64,000 nt of DNA from Sphingomonas_D zeicaulis (GCF_050433225.1 NZ_JBNPXQ010000001.1:620001-684000), one strand, 5' to 3'. Positions 17,213 to 27,507 are shown, counted from the first letter of the stretch. Program-made: numbers and translations. The notes: a model not told the origin generated them from the letters alone.

Positions 17213-17509
17213 TTCGGTCGGGGTGGCACGCCGCCCGGGAAAGCCTCTCCATCTGTAACATCGTTTCGCGATCGTTTTGGATCGACAGCATCGATTTGCG
17301 CTTGAGGACAAATGCCTGGATGGGCGCCCGTAACGCGCATTTCGTCGCAAGGTGCCCACGGTTCGGGGCAAGAAACAACCAAAGTGGATGCGTCTCTTTA
17401 AGTTGATCCAAAACGGGTTCATCTTCGAAAATTGAGCATGGACCGCGCTTTAGCGTAAATGACCGCGGCGTACGAATTCCCCGAATCTTGTTCGATTCGG
17501 GAGAGTCTC
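17213..17509 (+). promoter_or_regulatory. Leader region of the giant RTX gene with a hairpin over the ribosome site
   Basis: No gene is seen in these 297 bases. At 17480-17501, CCCGAATC and GATTCGGG form a perfect 8-bp hairpin with a 6-base loop. Its 3' arm contains the first three bases of the Shine-Dalgarno GGGAGAG (17499-17505), so it could limit translation. No convincing -35/-10 pair or terminator for the upstream SDR was found. Confidence 0.4.
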
Positions 17510-20500
17510 ATGGTCGAGTTGGTCCGCATTCGAAACGAAACTGTCGTTAGCAGCGACACGCTTCTTCCCCAAACGGGATCGTCCATCACGGCCTTGAACA
17601 ACGGCGGCTACGCTGTCGCATGGGAAGGGTCGGGCGGGATCCGGTTGCGCATCTTCAATGCGAGCGGAACGCCGACCACGCCGGAATTCCTCGTCGATAC
17701 CACGCTGCTCAGCGTTCAGTTCCAGCCCGCCATCACCACGCTTGCAAACGGCAATATCGTCATCGCGTGGACCGAGCCGACGGTGCTCGGCGCGCTGGGC
17801 AGCAATATCAGCATGCGGATCGTCAGCCCCACCGGCGTTGCCATCACCGCGGAATCGCAGGTCAATACCGGCCTGCTGGGCGCGCTGCTTGGCGATCAGA
17901 CGACGCCGGACGTGGTGGCGCTGTCCAACGGCAATTTCCTTGTCACCTTCGACAATGGGCCCAGCACAGACGTCGTCGGCCAGATCTTCACCGCATCGGG
18001 CAGCCCGGTCGGTAACAACTTCCTCGTCAACGCGAATACCAATGGCGCGTCGGGCGATTCCAACATCACCGCGCTTGCCGGGGGCGGGTTCGTCGTCACG
18101 TTCGAAGACACCAGCGGCGCGTTCGGCGATACGGCCGGCAGCGCGATCGTCGCGCGCGTCTTCGACGCGTCGGGCGTGGCAGTAGGCGCGCAATTCAGGG
18201 TCAACACCACCACCGCCGGATCGCAGGTCGACCCGAGCGTCGTCACCCTGAGCAACGGCAATTTCGTGGTGACGTGGACGGATCCTGCCAATGTCGGCGA
18301 CATCCGTGGGCAGATCTACACCTCTGCGGGGGTCGCCGTCGGAGGCGAGATCCTGATCAACTCGATCACGGCCGGCGCGCAGACCCGACCCAGCGTGGCA
18401 TCGCTGCCCGGCGGCGGCTTCGTTGCGGTGTGGGAAGACAGCAGCGGTCAGTTCGGCGACACCAGTGGCACCGCGATCGTGGCGCAGGCGTTCACCGCAG
18501 GCGGCGTCGCGATCGGCGGGCCGGTGCGGGTCAACACCGGCCTGCAGGGCAGCCAGCTCAATCCCTCGGTGACCGTGCTGGCGGACGGCACGATCACGAT
18601 TTCCTATGAGACGCCCGGCGCCAACGGCGTCTTCCAGATCGTATCGCAGCAACTCCGGCTGAACGACGCGCCGGTCAACATCGTTATCGACGACCCGTTC
18701 GTGCCCGAGAATTCGCCGGCCGGGACGCTGGTCGGCACGGTGAGCGCGACCGATCCCAACGGCAACACGATCACCTACTCGCTGGTCGACAACGCCGGCG
18801 GCCGCTTCGTCATCAATGCGACGACCGGCGCGGTCACCGTCGCGCCCGGCGCGGTGCTTGATTTCGAGACGCTGCGCAACTTCAACATCACCGTGCGGGC
18901 AACCGATCAGTTCGGTTCGTTCACTGATCAGGTAATCGCGATCCAGCTGACCAATGTTGACGAATTCCCGGTGATCAACGGCACTCCGGGCGACGATGTC
19001 ATCGTGGCGCCGGGCAATGACTCAACGACGATCAACGGCGGCGACGGTAATGATACGCTGACCGGTGCCGGCGGCAATGACACGCTGAATGGCGGCAATG
19101 GGAATGACACGCTGAACGGCGGTGATGGCGCCGACACGGTCAACGGCGATGCCGGCAACGACACCATCTCCGGCGGCAACGGCAACGACACGCTTTCGGG
19201 CGGAGCCGGGCAGGACCAGATCTCGGGCGGCGCGGGCGACGACACGATCGATGGCGGTGCCGATGACGACACGCTGCAGGGCAATTCCGGTAACGACGTA
19301 ATCAATGGCGGCGACGGCAACGACACGCTCGATGGCGGTGCTGGTGCCGATACGATGACCGGCGGAGCGGGCAACGACACCTATCTCGTCGACGATGCCG
19401 GCGATGTGGTGAACGAGGCGCCCGGCGGCGGCACCGACCGCATCGTCGCGACGATCAATTACACGCTGGCGGACGGCTCGAACGTCGAGAACCTCACCGC
19501 GGGCTCCAATGCCGGGCTCTCGCTTACCGGCAATTCCGGCGCGAATGTCATCACCGGTCGCGACGGCAATGACATCCTGTCGGGCCTGGCGGGCGACGAT
19601 ACGCTCAATGGCGGGCTCGGCAACGATACGCTCGATGGCGGCATCGGCAACGATACGCTTGCCGGGGGCGACGGCACCGATACGCTGATCGGCGGCGACG
19701 GCGACGACAATCTCTCGGGCGGCGCCGGCAACGACATCATCCAGGGCAATGCCGGCAACGATCGCCTCGATGGTGGCACCGGCGCCGATACGATGACCGG
19801 TGGCGCGGGCGACGATACCTATATCGTCGACGATGCCGGCGATGTCGTGGTCGAGGCGCCCGGCGGCGGCACCGACACCATCCTGACCTCGGTCGACTAT
19901 ACGCTGGCAGCCGACAGCAATGTCGAGATCGTCCGCGCGGGCACCGACGCCGGCGTGGCGCTGACCGGCAACGCCGGCAACAACACGCTCTCCGGCGCCG
20001 CCGGCAACGATACGCTCTCCGGCCTCGCGGGCGACGACACGCTCGATGGCGGCGCGGGCAATGACACGCTCGATGGCGGCATCGGCAACGACACTCTCGC
20101 GGGTGGCGATGGCACCGATACGCTGATCGGTGGCGACGGCGACGACAGCCTGTCGGGCGGCGCAGGCGACGACATCATCCAGGGCAATGCCGGCAATGAT
20201 GTGCTCGACGGTGGCACGGGTGCCGACATGATGACCGGCGGCGCGGGCGACGACACCTATATCGTCGACAATGCCGGCGACGTAGTCGTGGAGGCGCCGG
20301 GCGGCGGCACCGACACCGTCATCGCCTCGGTCGACTTCACCCTGGGCGACGACAGCAATATCGAGATCGTCCGTGCGGGAACCGCTGCGGGCGTGGCGCT
20401 CACCGGCAATGCCGGCGCCAACACGCTCGTCGGCGGTGCGGGCAACGACACGCTTTCGGGCCTTGGCGGTGACGACACGCTCGATGGCGGCGCGGGCAAT

Positions 20501-23500
20501 GACACGCTCGACGGCGGCATCGGCAACGACACGCTGGCGGGCGGTGACGGCACCGATACGCTGATCGGTGGCGATGGTGACGACACTCTCTCGGGTGGAG
20601 CCGGCAACGACATCATCCAGGGCAATGCCGGCAACGACCTGCTCGATGGCGGCGCCGGCGCGGATACGATGACCGGCGGCGCTGGCGACGACACCTATAT
20701 CGTCGACGATGCCGGCGATGTTGTGGTCGAGGGCGCCGATGGCGGCACCGACACGGTCATCACCTTGGTCGACTATACACTCGCGGCGGACAGCAATATC
20801 GAGATCGTCCGCGCGGGCACCGATGCCGGCGTCGCGCTGACCGGCAATGCCGGCAACAACACGCTGGTCGGCGCTGCGGGCAACGATACGCTGGCCGGCG
20901 GCGATGGCGACGACACGCTGACCGGCGGTGACGGCAACGATACGGTCACCGGCGATGCCGGCGACGACACCATCTCCGGCGGCAATGGTGCGGACACGCT
21001 CTCGGGCGGCGCCGGGCAGGACCAGATTTCGGGCGGCGCGGGCAATGACACGCTCGATGGCGGCGACGGCAACGACACGCTCGATGGCGGTGCCGGTGCG
21101 GATACGATGACAGGCGGTGCCGGCAACGACACCTATGTCGTCGACGATGCCGGTGACGTCGTGAACGAGGCTGCGGATGGCGGCACCGACCGCATCGTCG
21201 CGCTGATAGACTATACGCTGGCGGAAGGGTCCAACGTCGAGAACCTGACCGCAGGTTCCAACGCCGGCCTTGCGCTGACCGGCAACAGTGGCGCCAACCT
21301 CATCATCGGCCGCGACGGCAATGACACACTGTCTGGCCTTGACGGTGACGACACGCTGAGCGGCGGCCTCGGCAACGATACGCTGATCGGCGGCGATGGC
21401 GACGATACGCTGTCGGGCGGTGCCGGTGACGACACCATCGAAGGCAATGCCGGCAACGATTTGCTCGATGGCGGCGTCGGCGCCGATGCGATGACGGGCG
21501 GTGCCGGGGACGACACCTATATCGTCGACGATGCCGGCGACACCGTGGTCGAGGCGGCCGGCGGCGGCACCGATACGGTCATCGCTTCGGTCGATTTCAC
21601 GCTGGCCGATGGCAGCGAGGTGGAATTCATCCGTGCCGGCACCGATGCCGGCGTGGCGCTGACCGGCAATGCCGGCAACAACACGATCACGGGCGGCGCC
21701 GGGGCCGACACGCTCTCGGGACTTGGCGGTGACGACACGCTGAACGGCGGTGCCGGTGCCGACACGCTCGACGGCGGGGATGGCGATGACACGCTGGATG
21801 GCGGCACCGGTGCCGACACAATGACCGGCGGCGCGGGGAACGACACCTATATCGTTGACGATGCCGGCGACGTCGTGGTCGAGGCGGCCGATGGCGGCAC
21901 CGATACGGTAATCACCTCGGTCGACTTCACCTTGGCCGAGGACAGCAATATCGAGATCGTTCGGGCCGGTACCGATGCGGGTGTCGCGCTGACCGGCAAT
22001 TCGGGCGACAACACGCTCGCCGGTGCGGCGGGCGACGATACGCTGTCAGGGCTCGGTGGCGATGATACGCTCGATGGCGGGGCCGGCAACGACGCGCTCG
22101 ACGGCGGTGACGGCAATGACACGCTGGCGGGCGGCGACGGTGCCGACACGCTGATCGGTGGTGACGGCGACGACGAGCTGTCAGGTGGTGCGGGTGACGA
22201 CATCATCGAAGGCAATGCCGGCAACGACCTGCTCGATGGCGGCGCCGGTGCCGACACGCTGACCGGCGGAGCCGGGGACGATACCTATATCGTCGACGAT
22301 GCCGGCGACGTGGTGGTCGAGGCGGCCGGTGGCGGCAGCGACACGGTGATCACCTCGGTCGACTATACGCTGGCCGACGACGCCGAGATCGAGAATCTGC
22401 GCGCGGGCAGCGATGCCGGCCTCGCGCTGACAGGCAATGCTGGAGACAATGCGATCACCGGCGGCGCGGGCGACGATACGCTTGATGGTGCCGGCGGTGA
22501 CGACGTGCTGGCCGGCGGCGCCGGCGCGGACAGCCTGATCGGCGGAGAGGGCGATGATGTCCTCGTCGGCGGTGCAGGCGACGACAGCATCCAGGGCAAT
22601 GCCGGCAACGACCGGCTCGATGGCGGCACGGGTGCCGACACGCTGGAAGGCGGCGCAGGCGACGACACCTATATCGTCGACGACGCCGGCGACGTGGTGG
22701 TCGAGGCGGCCGGTGGCGGCACCGACACGGTGGTCACCTCGGTCGACTATACGCTGACCGACGATGTCGAGATCGAGAATCTGCGCGCGGGCAGCGATGC
22801 GGGGCTCGCGCTGACCGGCAATGCCGGCGACAATGCGATCACCGGCGGCGCGGGGGCGGACACGCTCGACGGTGCCGGCGGAGACGACACGCTGAGCGGC
22901 GGCGATGGGGCGGACAGCCTGATCGGCGGCGACGGTGACGATATCCTCGTCGGCGGCGCGGGCGACGACACGATCCAGGGCAATGCCGGCAACGATCGCC
23001 TCGATGGCGGCACCGGTGCCGACACGCTGGAAGGTGGTGCTGGCGACGACACCTATTTGGTCGACGATGCCGGCGACGTGGTGGTCGAGGGTGCCGGCGG
23101 CGGTGCCGACACGATCATCACCACCGTCGACTTCAAGCTCGGCGACGATGTCGAGGTCGAGACGCTGCGCATCGGCAGCGATGCCGGCCTCGCCGTCACC
23201 GGCAATGCCGGTGACAATGCGATCGTCGGCGGCGCCGGAGGCGACACTCTCGACGGCGCGGCCGGCGACGATACGCTGGCGGGCGGCGGCGGTGCCGACA
23301 CGCTGATCGGCGGCGATGGCAACGACATCCTCGCCGGCGGTGCGGGTGACGACACCATCGAGGGCAATGCCGGCAATGACCGTCTCGACGGCGGCGCTGG
23401 TGCCGACACGATGACTGGCGGCGACGGCGACGACACCTATATCGTCGACGACGCCGGTGATGTCGTGATCGAGGCGGCCAGCGGCGGCACCGACACCATC

Positions 23501-26500
23501 CTCGCCTCGGTCGACTACACTTTGGCTGCCGACAGCGAGGTGGAAAACCTGCGCGCCGGCACCGATGCGGGCGTCGCGCTGACCGGCAATGCCGGCGACA
23601 ATGCGATCACCGGCGCGGCCGGCGCGGACACGCTCTCGGGCCTCGGTGGCGACGATACGCTCTCGGGTCTCGACGGTGACGACGCACTCGATGGCGGCGT
23701 GGGCAACGACATGCTGATCGGCGGCGCGGGTGCGGACAGCCTCATCGGCGGTGACGGCGACGACGTGCTGCAGGGCGGCGACGGCGACGACACCATCGAG
23801 GGCAATGCCGGCAACGACCGGCTCGACGGCGGCGCCGGCGCGGATGCGCTGGCGGGCGGTGACGGCGACGATACCTATATCGTCGACGATGCCGGCGATG
23901 TCGTGACCGAGGTGGCCGATGGCGGCACCGACACGATCGTGTCGTCGATCGACTATGTGCTGGCGGACGACAGCGGCGTCGAGAATCTGCGGGCCGGCAC
24001 CGATGCCGGGCTGACGCTGACCGGCAATGGGCTGGCCAACGATATCGATGGGGCAGGCGGCGACGACACGCTGTCCGGCCTCGGCGGCGACGACATGCTC
24101 GACGGCGGCGCGGGCAACGACACGCTCGATGGCGGTGCCGGCAACGACACCGCGGTCGGCGGGCTTGGAACGGACACGATCACCGGCGGTGACGGCGATG
24201 ACGTGTTGCTGGGCGGCGATGGCGATGATGCGCTTGACGGCGGCGCCGGCAATGACCGGCTGGATGGCGGCGCCGGTATCGACACGATGGCGGGCGGCGC
24301 GGGCGACGACACCTATGTCGTCGATGATGCCGGCGATGCCGTGACCGAGGCGGCCGATGGCGACACTGACACGATCGTCGCTTCGATCGATTATACGCTG
24401 GCCGACAACAGCAATGTCGAGGTGCTGCGCGCCGGTTCCAACGCGGGGCTGGTGCTGACGGGCAATGCCTTCGCCAACGAGATCATCGGCGGAGACGGCA
24501 ACGACACGATCTCGGGCCTGGCCGGCGACGATCTGTTGACCGGTGCGGGCGGCGATGACGTGATCGATGCCGGCAGCGGCAACGATACCGCGCGCGGCGG
24601 CGCGGGTGCGGACACGATCAACGGCGGCGAGGGCGACGATTTGCTGCGCGGCGAGGATGGCGACGACACGCTGACCGGCGGGGCGGGCAATGACCGGCTC
24701 GACGGCGGTGCGGGTGCCGATGCGCTGGCGGGCGGTGCCGGCGACGATACCTACATCGTCGATAATGCCGGCGACACCGTCTCCGAAGCTGACGGCGGCG
24801 GCACTGACACGGTAATTTCCTCGATCGACTATGTGTTGGCTGACGACAGCGGCGTCGAGAACCTTCGCGCGGGCACCGATGCCGGCGTGGCGCTGACCGG
24901 CAACGCCTTCGCCAACAGCATCACCGGCGGGGCGGGAGCCGACACCTTGCTCGGGCTCGACGGCAATGACTCGCTCGATGGCGGGGCCGGGAACGACACC
25001 GTCGACGGCGGTGCCGGCAACGATATCGCCGGCGGTGGCGACGGTGACGACAGCGTCATCGGCGGTGACGGCGATGACCTGCTCAGCGGCGGCGCGGGCA
25101 CCGATGCGCTCGACGGCGGCGCCGGCAACGACCGGCTCGATGGCGGCACCGGCGCTGACACGCTGACGGGCGGTGCCGGCAACGACACCTATGTCGTCGA
25201 CGATGCGGGCGACGTGGTGGTCGAGGCGGCCGGTGGCGGCACCGACCTCATCCTGGCCTCGATCGACTATACGCTCGCCGAGGATGGCGAAGTCGAGAAT
25301 CTGAAGTCCAACACCAGCGCCGGCGTGGTCCTTACCGGCAATAGCAAGGTCAATGTGATCGATGGCGGCACGGGGAACGACACCGTGCTCGGCCTGGGCG
25401 GCGATGACGATCTCGACGGCGGCGCGGGCGACGACACCGTCGACGGCGGTGACGGCAACGATTATGTCACCGGCGGCGTCGGCAACGACACGCTGATCGG
25501 CGGCGCGGGCGACGACCAGCTTCTCGCTGGCGCCGGCACCGACACGATCATCGGCGGCGACGGCAATGACCGCATGGATGGCGGCACCGGTGCCGACCTG
25601 CTGCGCGGCGGGCTGGGCGACGACATCTACATCATCGACGATGTCGGCGATGTCGTCGATGAGCTGGACGGGGAAGGGTATGACACCATCCAGACCCGGA
25701 TCAGCTACACGATGGCCGAAGGGCTTTCGATCGAGCGCCTCGCGTCGATCTCGGCCACCAGCGTTACCTTGATCGGCAACTCTTCCGACAACCGCATCGA
25801 CGGCGGCAACGCCAATGACCTCGTCCAGGGTCTGGGCGGGCTCGACACTCTGTCGGGCGGTGCCGGCAACGACACGGTCGATGGCGGTGACGGCGACGAT
25901 CTTCTCTACGGCAATGCCGGCGACGATCTGCTGATCGGCGGCGCCGGCAATGACCGGCTGGAGGGCCAAGCCGGCTCGGACACGATGCGGGGCGGCATCG
26001 GTTCGGACACCTATATCGTCGACAGCGCCGGTGACATCGTCGTCGAACTCGATGGCGAGGGGACGGATACGATCCTGACCAGCGTCAACTTCACGCTCGC
26101 CGAGGACCAGTTCGTCGAGATCCTGCGCGGCAACACCAGCGCCGCACTGACGCTGACCGGCAACAGCCGCGCCAACCAGATCGATGGTGGCACCGGCAAC
26201 GACATCATCCGCGGCCTCGCCGGCAATGACACGCTCGCGGGCAAGGCCGGCAACGATCAGGTCGAGGGCGGCGACGGCAATGACAATATCAATGGCGATG
26301 ATGGCAATGACACGCTCAACGGCGGTACCGGCAACGACATCATCTATGGCGGCAACGGCGTTGACACGCTGATCGGCGGCCTTGGCAATGACCGGCTCGA
26401 CGGCCAGGCGGGCGTCGACACGCTGATCGGCGGCGCGGGGGACGACACCTACACCGTCGACAGCGACGACATCGTGCAGGAACTGGCCGGCGAAGGCTTC

Positions 26501-27499
26501 GATATCCTCCAGGCGCGCGGCAACTACACGCTGGCGGCTGGGGTCTCGATCGAGCGGATCCAGGGGCTGAGCAATTTGGGCTCGACCTTGGTCGGCAATG
26601 AGCTGGGCAATGAGATCATCGGCGGCGGCGGCAACGACATCATCCGCGGCCTCGATGGTATCGACGCGCTCAACGGCGGCAACGGCAATGACACGGTCTA
26701 TGGCGGTGCCAGCAACGACATCGTCCGGGGCGATAACGGCAACGACTTGCTGTACGGCGACGAAGGCGACGACAAGCTGGATGGCGGCGTCGGCAACGAC
26801 ACCCTCACCGGCGGGGCGGGCAACGACCAGCTCACCGGCGGCGCCGGCACCGATATCCTGATCGGCGGTGACGGCAACGACATCTATTATATCGACGCGC
26901 CGGTCGACACGATCGTCGAGGCGTTCACTGCGGGGAGCGGCACCAACGACACGGTCGTTACCACCACCAACTTCACCTTGTCCGACAGCATCTCGATCGA
27001 GCAGATCACGGCGCGGAACGATGCGGGGCTGACATTGGTCGGCAACAGCTTCGACAATCGCCTGAACGGTGCTGCCGGGGCGGACACGCTGCGTGGCGGT
27101 GGCGGCAATGACTCGATCTACGGTCTCGCCGGCAACGACGTCATCGTCGGCGGCGCCGGCCGTGACACGCTGATCGGCGGCCTCGGTGCCGACCGCTTCG
27201 TCTATGAAGCGGTGTCGGATACGGCGGGCACCAATCTGAGCCTCGTCGACCGCATCACCGACTTCAACGGAGCGCAGGGCGACCGGATCGACCTGTCGGC
27301 GATCGATGCGATCGCCGGCGGTGCCAATGATGCCTTCACTTTCGTGTCGGCGTTCAGCGGGGTGGCCGGGCAGCTGATCTCGGTGGCGTCGGGCAGCGGC
27401 TTCCTGGTGCAGGGCGACATCAATGGCGACCGGGTCGCGGACTTCACGATCAACGTGACGACCGCGGCGCCGCTGACCTCGACCGACTTCATTCTCTAA
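17510..27499 (+). CDS. Giant RTX repeat protein, type I-secreted adhesin-like
   Basis: A protein of about 3329 residues. Residues 1-383 hold seven repeats of about 42-58 residues with a P-S-V-x-x-L-x-N-G-x-F-V-V-x-W core. Residues 384-485 are a cadherin-like domain (P-E-N-S-P-A-G-T, D-x-D-P-N-G, F-E-T). From about 488 to 3220 it is RTX nonapeptides (G-G-x-G-N-D-T-L-x) interrupted by 19 copies of a linker of the form D-D-T-Y-I-V-D-D-A-G-D-V-V. The last roughly 105 residues resemble the peptidase M10 serralysin C-terminal domain (I-T-D-F-N-G, D-R-I-D-L-S-A-I-D, D-I-N-G-D), the usual type I secretion region. Calcium should fold the repeats outside the cell. The ATG at 17510 has GGGAGAG upstream; a start at 17459 lacks one. 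No HlyB/HlyD/TolC or protease domain is seen nearby. Confidence 0.9.
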   Translation: MVELVRIRNETVVSSDTLLPQTGSSITALNNGGYAVAWEGSGGIRLRIFNASGTPTTPEFLVDTTLLSVQFQPAITTLANGNIVIAWTEPTVLGALGSNISMRIVSPTGVAITAESQVNTGLLGALLGDQTTPDVVALSNGNFLVTFDNGPSTDVVGQIFTASGSPVGNNFLVNANTNGASGDSNITALAGGGFVVTFEDTSGAFGDTAGSAIVARVFDASGVAVGAQFRVNTTTAGSQVDPSVVTLSNGNFVVTWTDPANVGDIRGQIYTSAGVAVGGEILINSITAGAQTRPSVASLPGGGFVAVWEDSSGQFGDTSGTAIVAQAFTAGGVAIGGPVRVNTGLQGSQLNPSVTVLADGTITISYETPGANGVFQIVSQQLRLNDAPVNIVIDDPFVPENSPAGTLVGTVSATDPNGNTITYSLVDNAGGRFVINATTGAVTVAPGAVLDFETLRNFNITVRATDQFGSFTDQVIAIQLTNVDEFPVINGTPGDDVIVAPGNDSTTINGGDGNDTLTGAGGNDTLNGGNGNDTLNGGDGADTVNGDAGNDTISGGNGNDTLSGGAGQDQISGGAGDDTIDGGADDDTLQGNSGNDVINGGDGNDTLDGGAGADTMTGGAGNDTYLVDDAGDVVNEAPGGGTDRIVATINYTLADGSNVENLTAGSNAGLSLTGNSGANVITGRDGNDILSGLAGDDTLNGGLGNDTLDGGIGNDTLAGGDGTDTLIGGDGDDNLSGGAGNDIIQGNAGNDRLDGGTGADTMTGGAGDDTYIVDDAGDVVVEAPGGGTDTILTSVDYTLAADSNVEIVRAGTDAGVALTGNAGNNTLSGAAGNDTLSGLAGDDTLDGGAGNDTLDGGIGNDTLAGGDGTDTLIGGDGDDSLSGGAGDDIIQGNAGNDVLDGGTGADMMTGGAGDDTYIVDNAGDVVVEAPGGGTDTVIASVDFTLGDDSNIEIVRAGTAAGVALTGNAGANTLVGGAGNDTLSGLGGDDTLDGGAGNDTLDGGIGNDTLAGGDGTDTLIGGDGDDTLSGGAGNDIIQGNAGNDLLDGGAGADTMTGGAGDDTYIVDDAGDVVVEGADGGTDTVITLVDYTLAADSNIEIVRAGTDAGVALTGNAGNNTLVGAAGNDTLAGGDGDDTLTGGDGNDTVTGDAGDDTISGGNGADTLSGGAGQDQISGGAGNDTLDGGDGNDTLDGGAGADTMTGGAGNDTYVVDDAGDVVNEAADGGTDRIVALIDYTLAEGSNVENLTAGSNAGLALTGNSGANLIIGRDGNDTLSGLDGDDTLSGGLGNDTLIGGDGDDTLSGGAGDDTIEGNAGNDLLDGGVGADAMTGGAGDDTYIVDDAGDTVVEAAGGGTDTVIASVDFTLADGSEVEFIRAGTDAGVALTGNAGNNTITGGAGADTLSGLGGDDTLNGGAGADTLDGGDGDDTLDGGTGADTMTGGAGNDTYIVDDAGDVVVEAADGGTDTVITSVDFTLAEDSNIEIVRAGTDAGVALTGNSGDNTLAGAAGDDTLSGLGGDDTLDGGAGNDALDGGDGNDTLAGGDGADTLIGGDGDDELSGGAGDDIIEGNAGNDLLDGGAGADTLTGGAGDDTYIVDDAGDVVVEAAGGGSDTVITSVDYTLADDAEIENLRAGSDAGLALTGNAGDNAITGGAGDDTLDGAGGDDVLAGGAGADSLIGGEGDDVLVGGAGDDSIQGNAGNDRLDGGTGADTLEGGAGDDTYIVDDAGDVVVEAAGGGTDTVVTSVDYTLTDDVEIENLRAGSDAGLALTGNAGDNAITGGAGADTLDGAGGDDTLSGGDGADSLIGGDGDDILVGGAGDDTIQGNAGNDRLDGGTGADTLEGGAGDDTYLVDDAGDVVVEGAGGGADTIITTVDFKLGDDVEVETLRIGSDAGLAVTGNAGDNAIVGGAGGDTLDGAAGDDTLAGGGGADTLIGGDGNDILAGGAGDDTIEGNAGNDRLDGGAGADTMTGGDGDDTYIVDDAGDVVIEAASGGTDTILASVDYTLAADSEVENLRAGTDAGVALTGNAGDNAITGAAGADTLSGLGGDDTLSGLDGDDALDGGVGNDMLIGGAGADSLIGGDGDDVLQGGDGDDTIEGNAGNDRLDGGAGADALAGGDGDDTYIVDDAGDVVTEVADGGTDTIVSSIDYVLADDSGVENLRAGTDAGLTLTGNGLANDIDGAGGDDTLSGLGGDDMLDGGAGNDTLDGGAGNDTAVGGLGTDTITGGDGDDVLLGGDGDDALDGGAGNDRLDGGAGIDTMAGGAGDDTYVVDDAGDAVTEAADGDTDTIVASIDYTLADNSNVEVLRAGSNAGLVLTGNAFANEIIGGDGNDTISGLAGDDLLTGAGGDDVIDAGSGNDTARGGAGADTINGGEGDDLLRGEDGDDTLTGGAGNDRLDGGAGADALAGGAGDDTYIVDNAGDTVSEADGGGTDTVISSIDYVLADDSGVENLRAGTDAGVALTGNAFANSITGGAGADTLLGLDGNDSLDGGAGNDTVDGGAGNDIAGGGDGDDSVIGGDGDDLLSGGAGTDALDGGAGNDRLDGGTGADTLTGGAGNDTYVVDDAGDVVVEAAGGGTDLILASIDYTLAEDGEVENLKSNTSAGVVLTGNSKVNVIDGGTGNDTVLGLGGDDDLDGGAGDDTVDGGDGNDYVTGGVGNDTLIGGAGDDQLLAGAGTDTIIGGDGNDRMDGGTGADLLRGGLGDDIYIIDDVGDVVDELDGEGYDTIQTRISYTMAEGLSIERLASISATSVTLIGNSSDNRIDGGNANDLVQGLGGLDTLSGGAGNDTVDGGDGDDLLYGNAGDDLLIGGAGNDRLEGQAGSDTMRGGIGSDTYIVDSAGDIVVELDGEGTDTILTSVNFTLAEDQFVEILRGNTSAALTLTGNSRANQIDGGTGNDIIRGLAGNDTLAGKAGNDQVEGGDGNDNINGDDGNDTLNGGTGNDIIYGGNGVDTLIGGLGNDRLDGQAGVDTLIGGAGDDTYTVDSDDIVQELAGEGFDILQARGNYTLAAGVSIERIQGLSNLGSTLVGNELGNEIIGGGGNDIIRGLDGIDALNGGNGNDTVYGGASNDIVRGDNGNDLLYGDEGDDKLDGGVGNDTLTGGAGNDQLTGGAGTDILIGGDGNDIYYIDAPVDTIVEAFTAGSGTNDTVVTTTNFTLSDSISIEQITARNDAGLTLVGNSFDNRLNGAAGADTLRGGGGNDSIYGLAGNDVIVGGAGRDTLIGGLGADRFVYEAVSDTAGTNLSLVDRITDFNGAQGDRIDLSAIDAIAGGANDAFTFVSAFSGVAGQLISVASGSGFLVQGDINGDRVADFTINVTTAAPLTSTDFIL
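17560..18660 (+). repeat. Seven N-terminal beta-repeats in the RTX protein
   Basis: Seven consecutive units of about 42-58 residues share a pattern: P-x-V/I-x-x-L-x-N/G-G-x-F/Y-V-V-x-W/F, a variable D-S-G-x-x-G-D insert in units 4 and 6, then I-x-x-x-x-F/Y-x-A-x-G, and a V-N-T-type turn. The count of seven and the four-strand look of each unit would suit a seven-bladed propeller, which is an inference. Confidence 0.6.
18973..27170 (+). repeat. RTX array of 19 modules with quantised spacing
   Basis: The T-Y codon of the D-T-Y-I-V-D linker recurs at 19382, 19820, 20258, 20696, 21134, 21518, 21848, 22286, 22670, 23054, 23438, 23876, 24314, 24752, 25190, 25628, 26012, 26450 and 26885. Spacings are 438 (11 times), 384 (5 times), 330 (once) and 435 (once). 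The first three differ by exactly 54 bases, which is two nonapeptides. Modules 16-19 are the most divergent. Confidence 0.9.
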
Positions 27500-27507
27500 C
27501 TCCGTTT

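Noticed and set aside
18973..27170. CRISPR-like array in the repeat-rich stretch
   Set aside because: Repeats are in-frame glycine/aspartate codons of an RTX protein with no unique spacers of uniform size.
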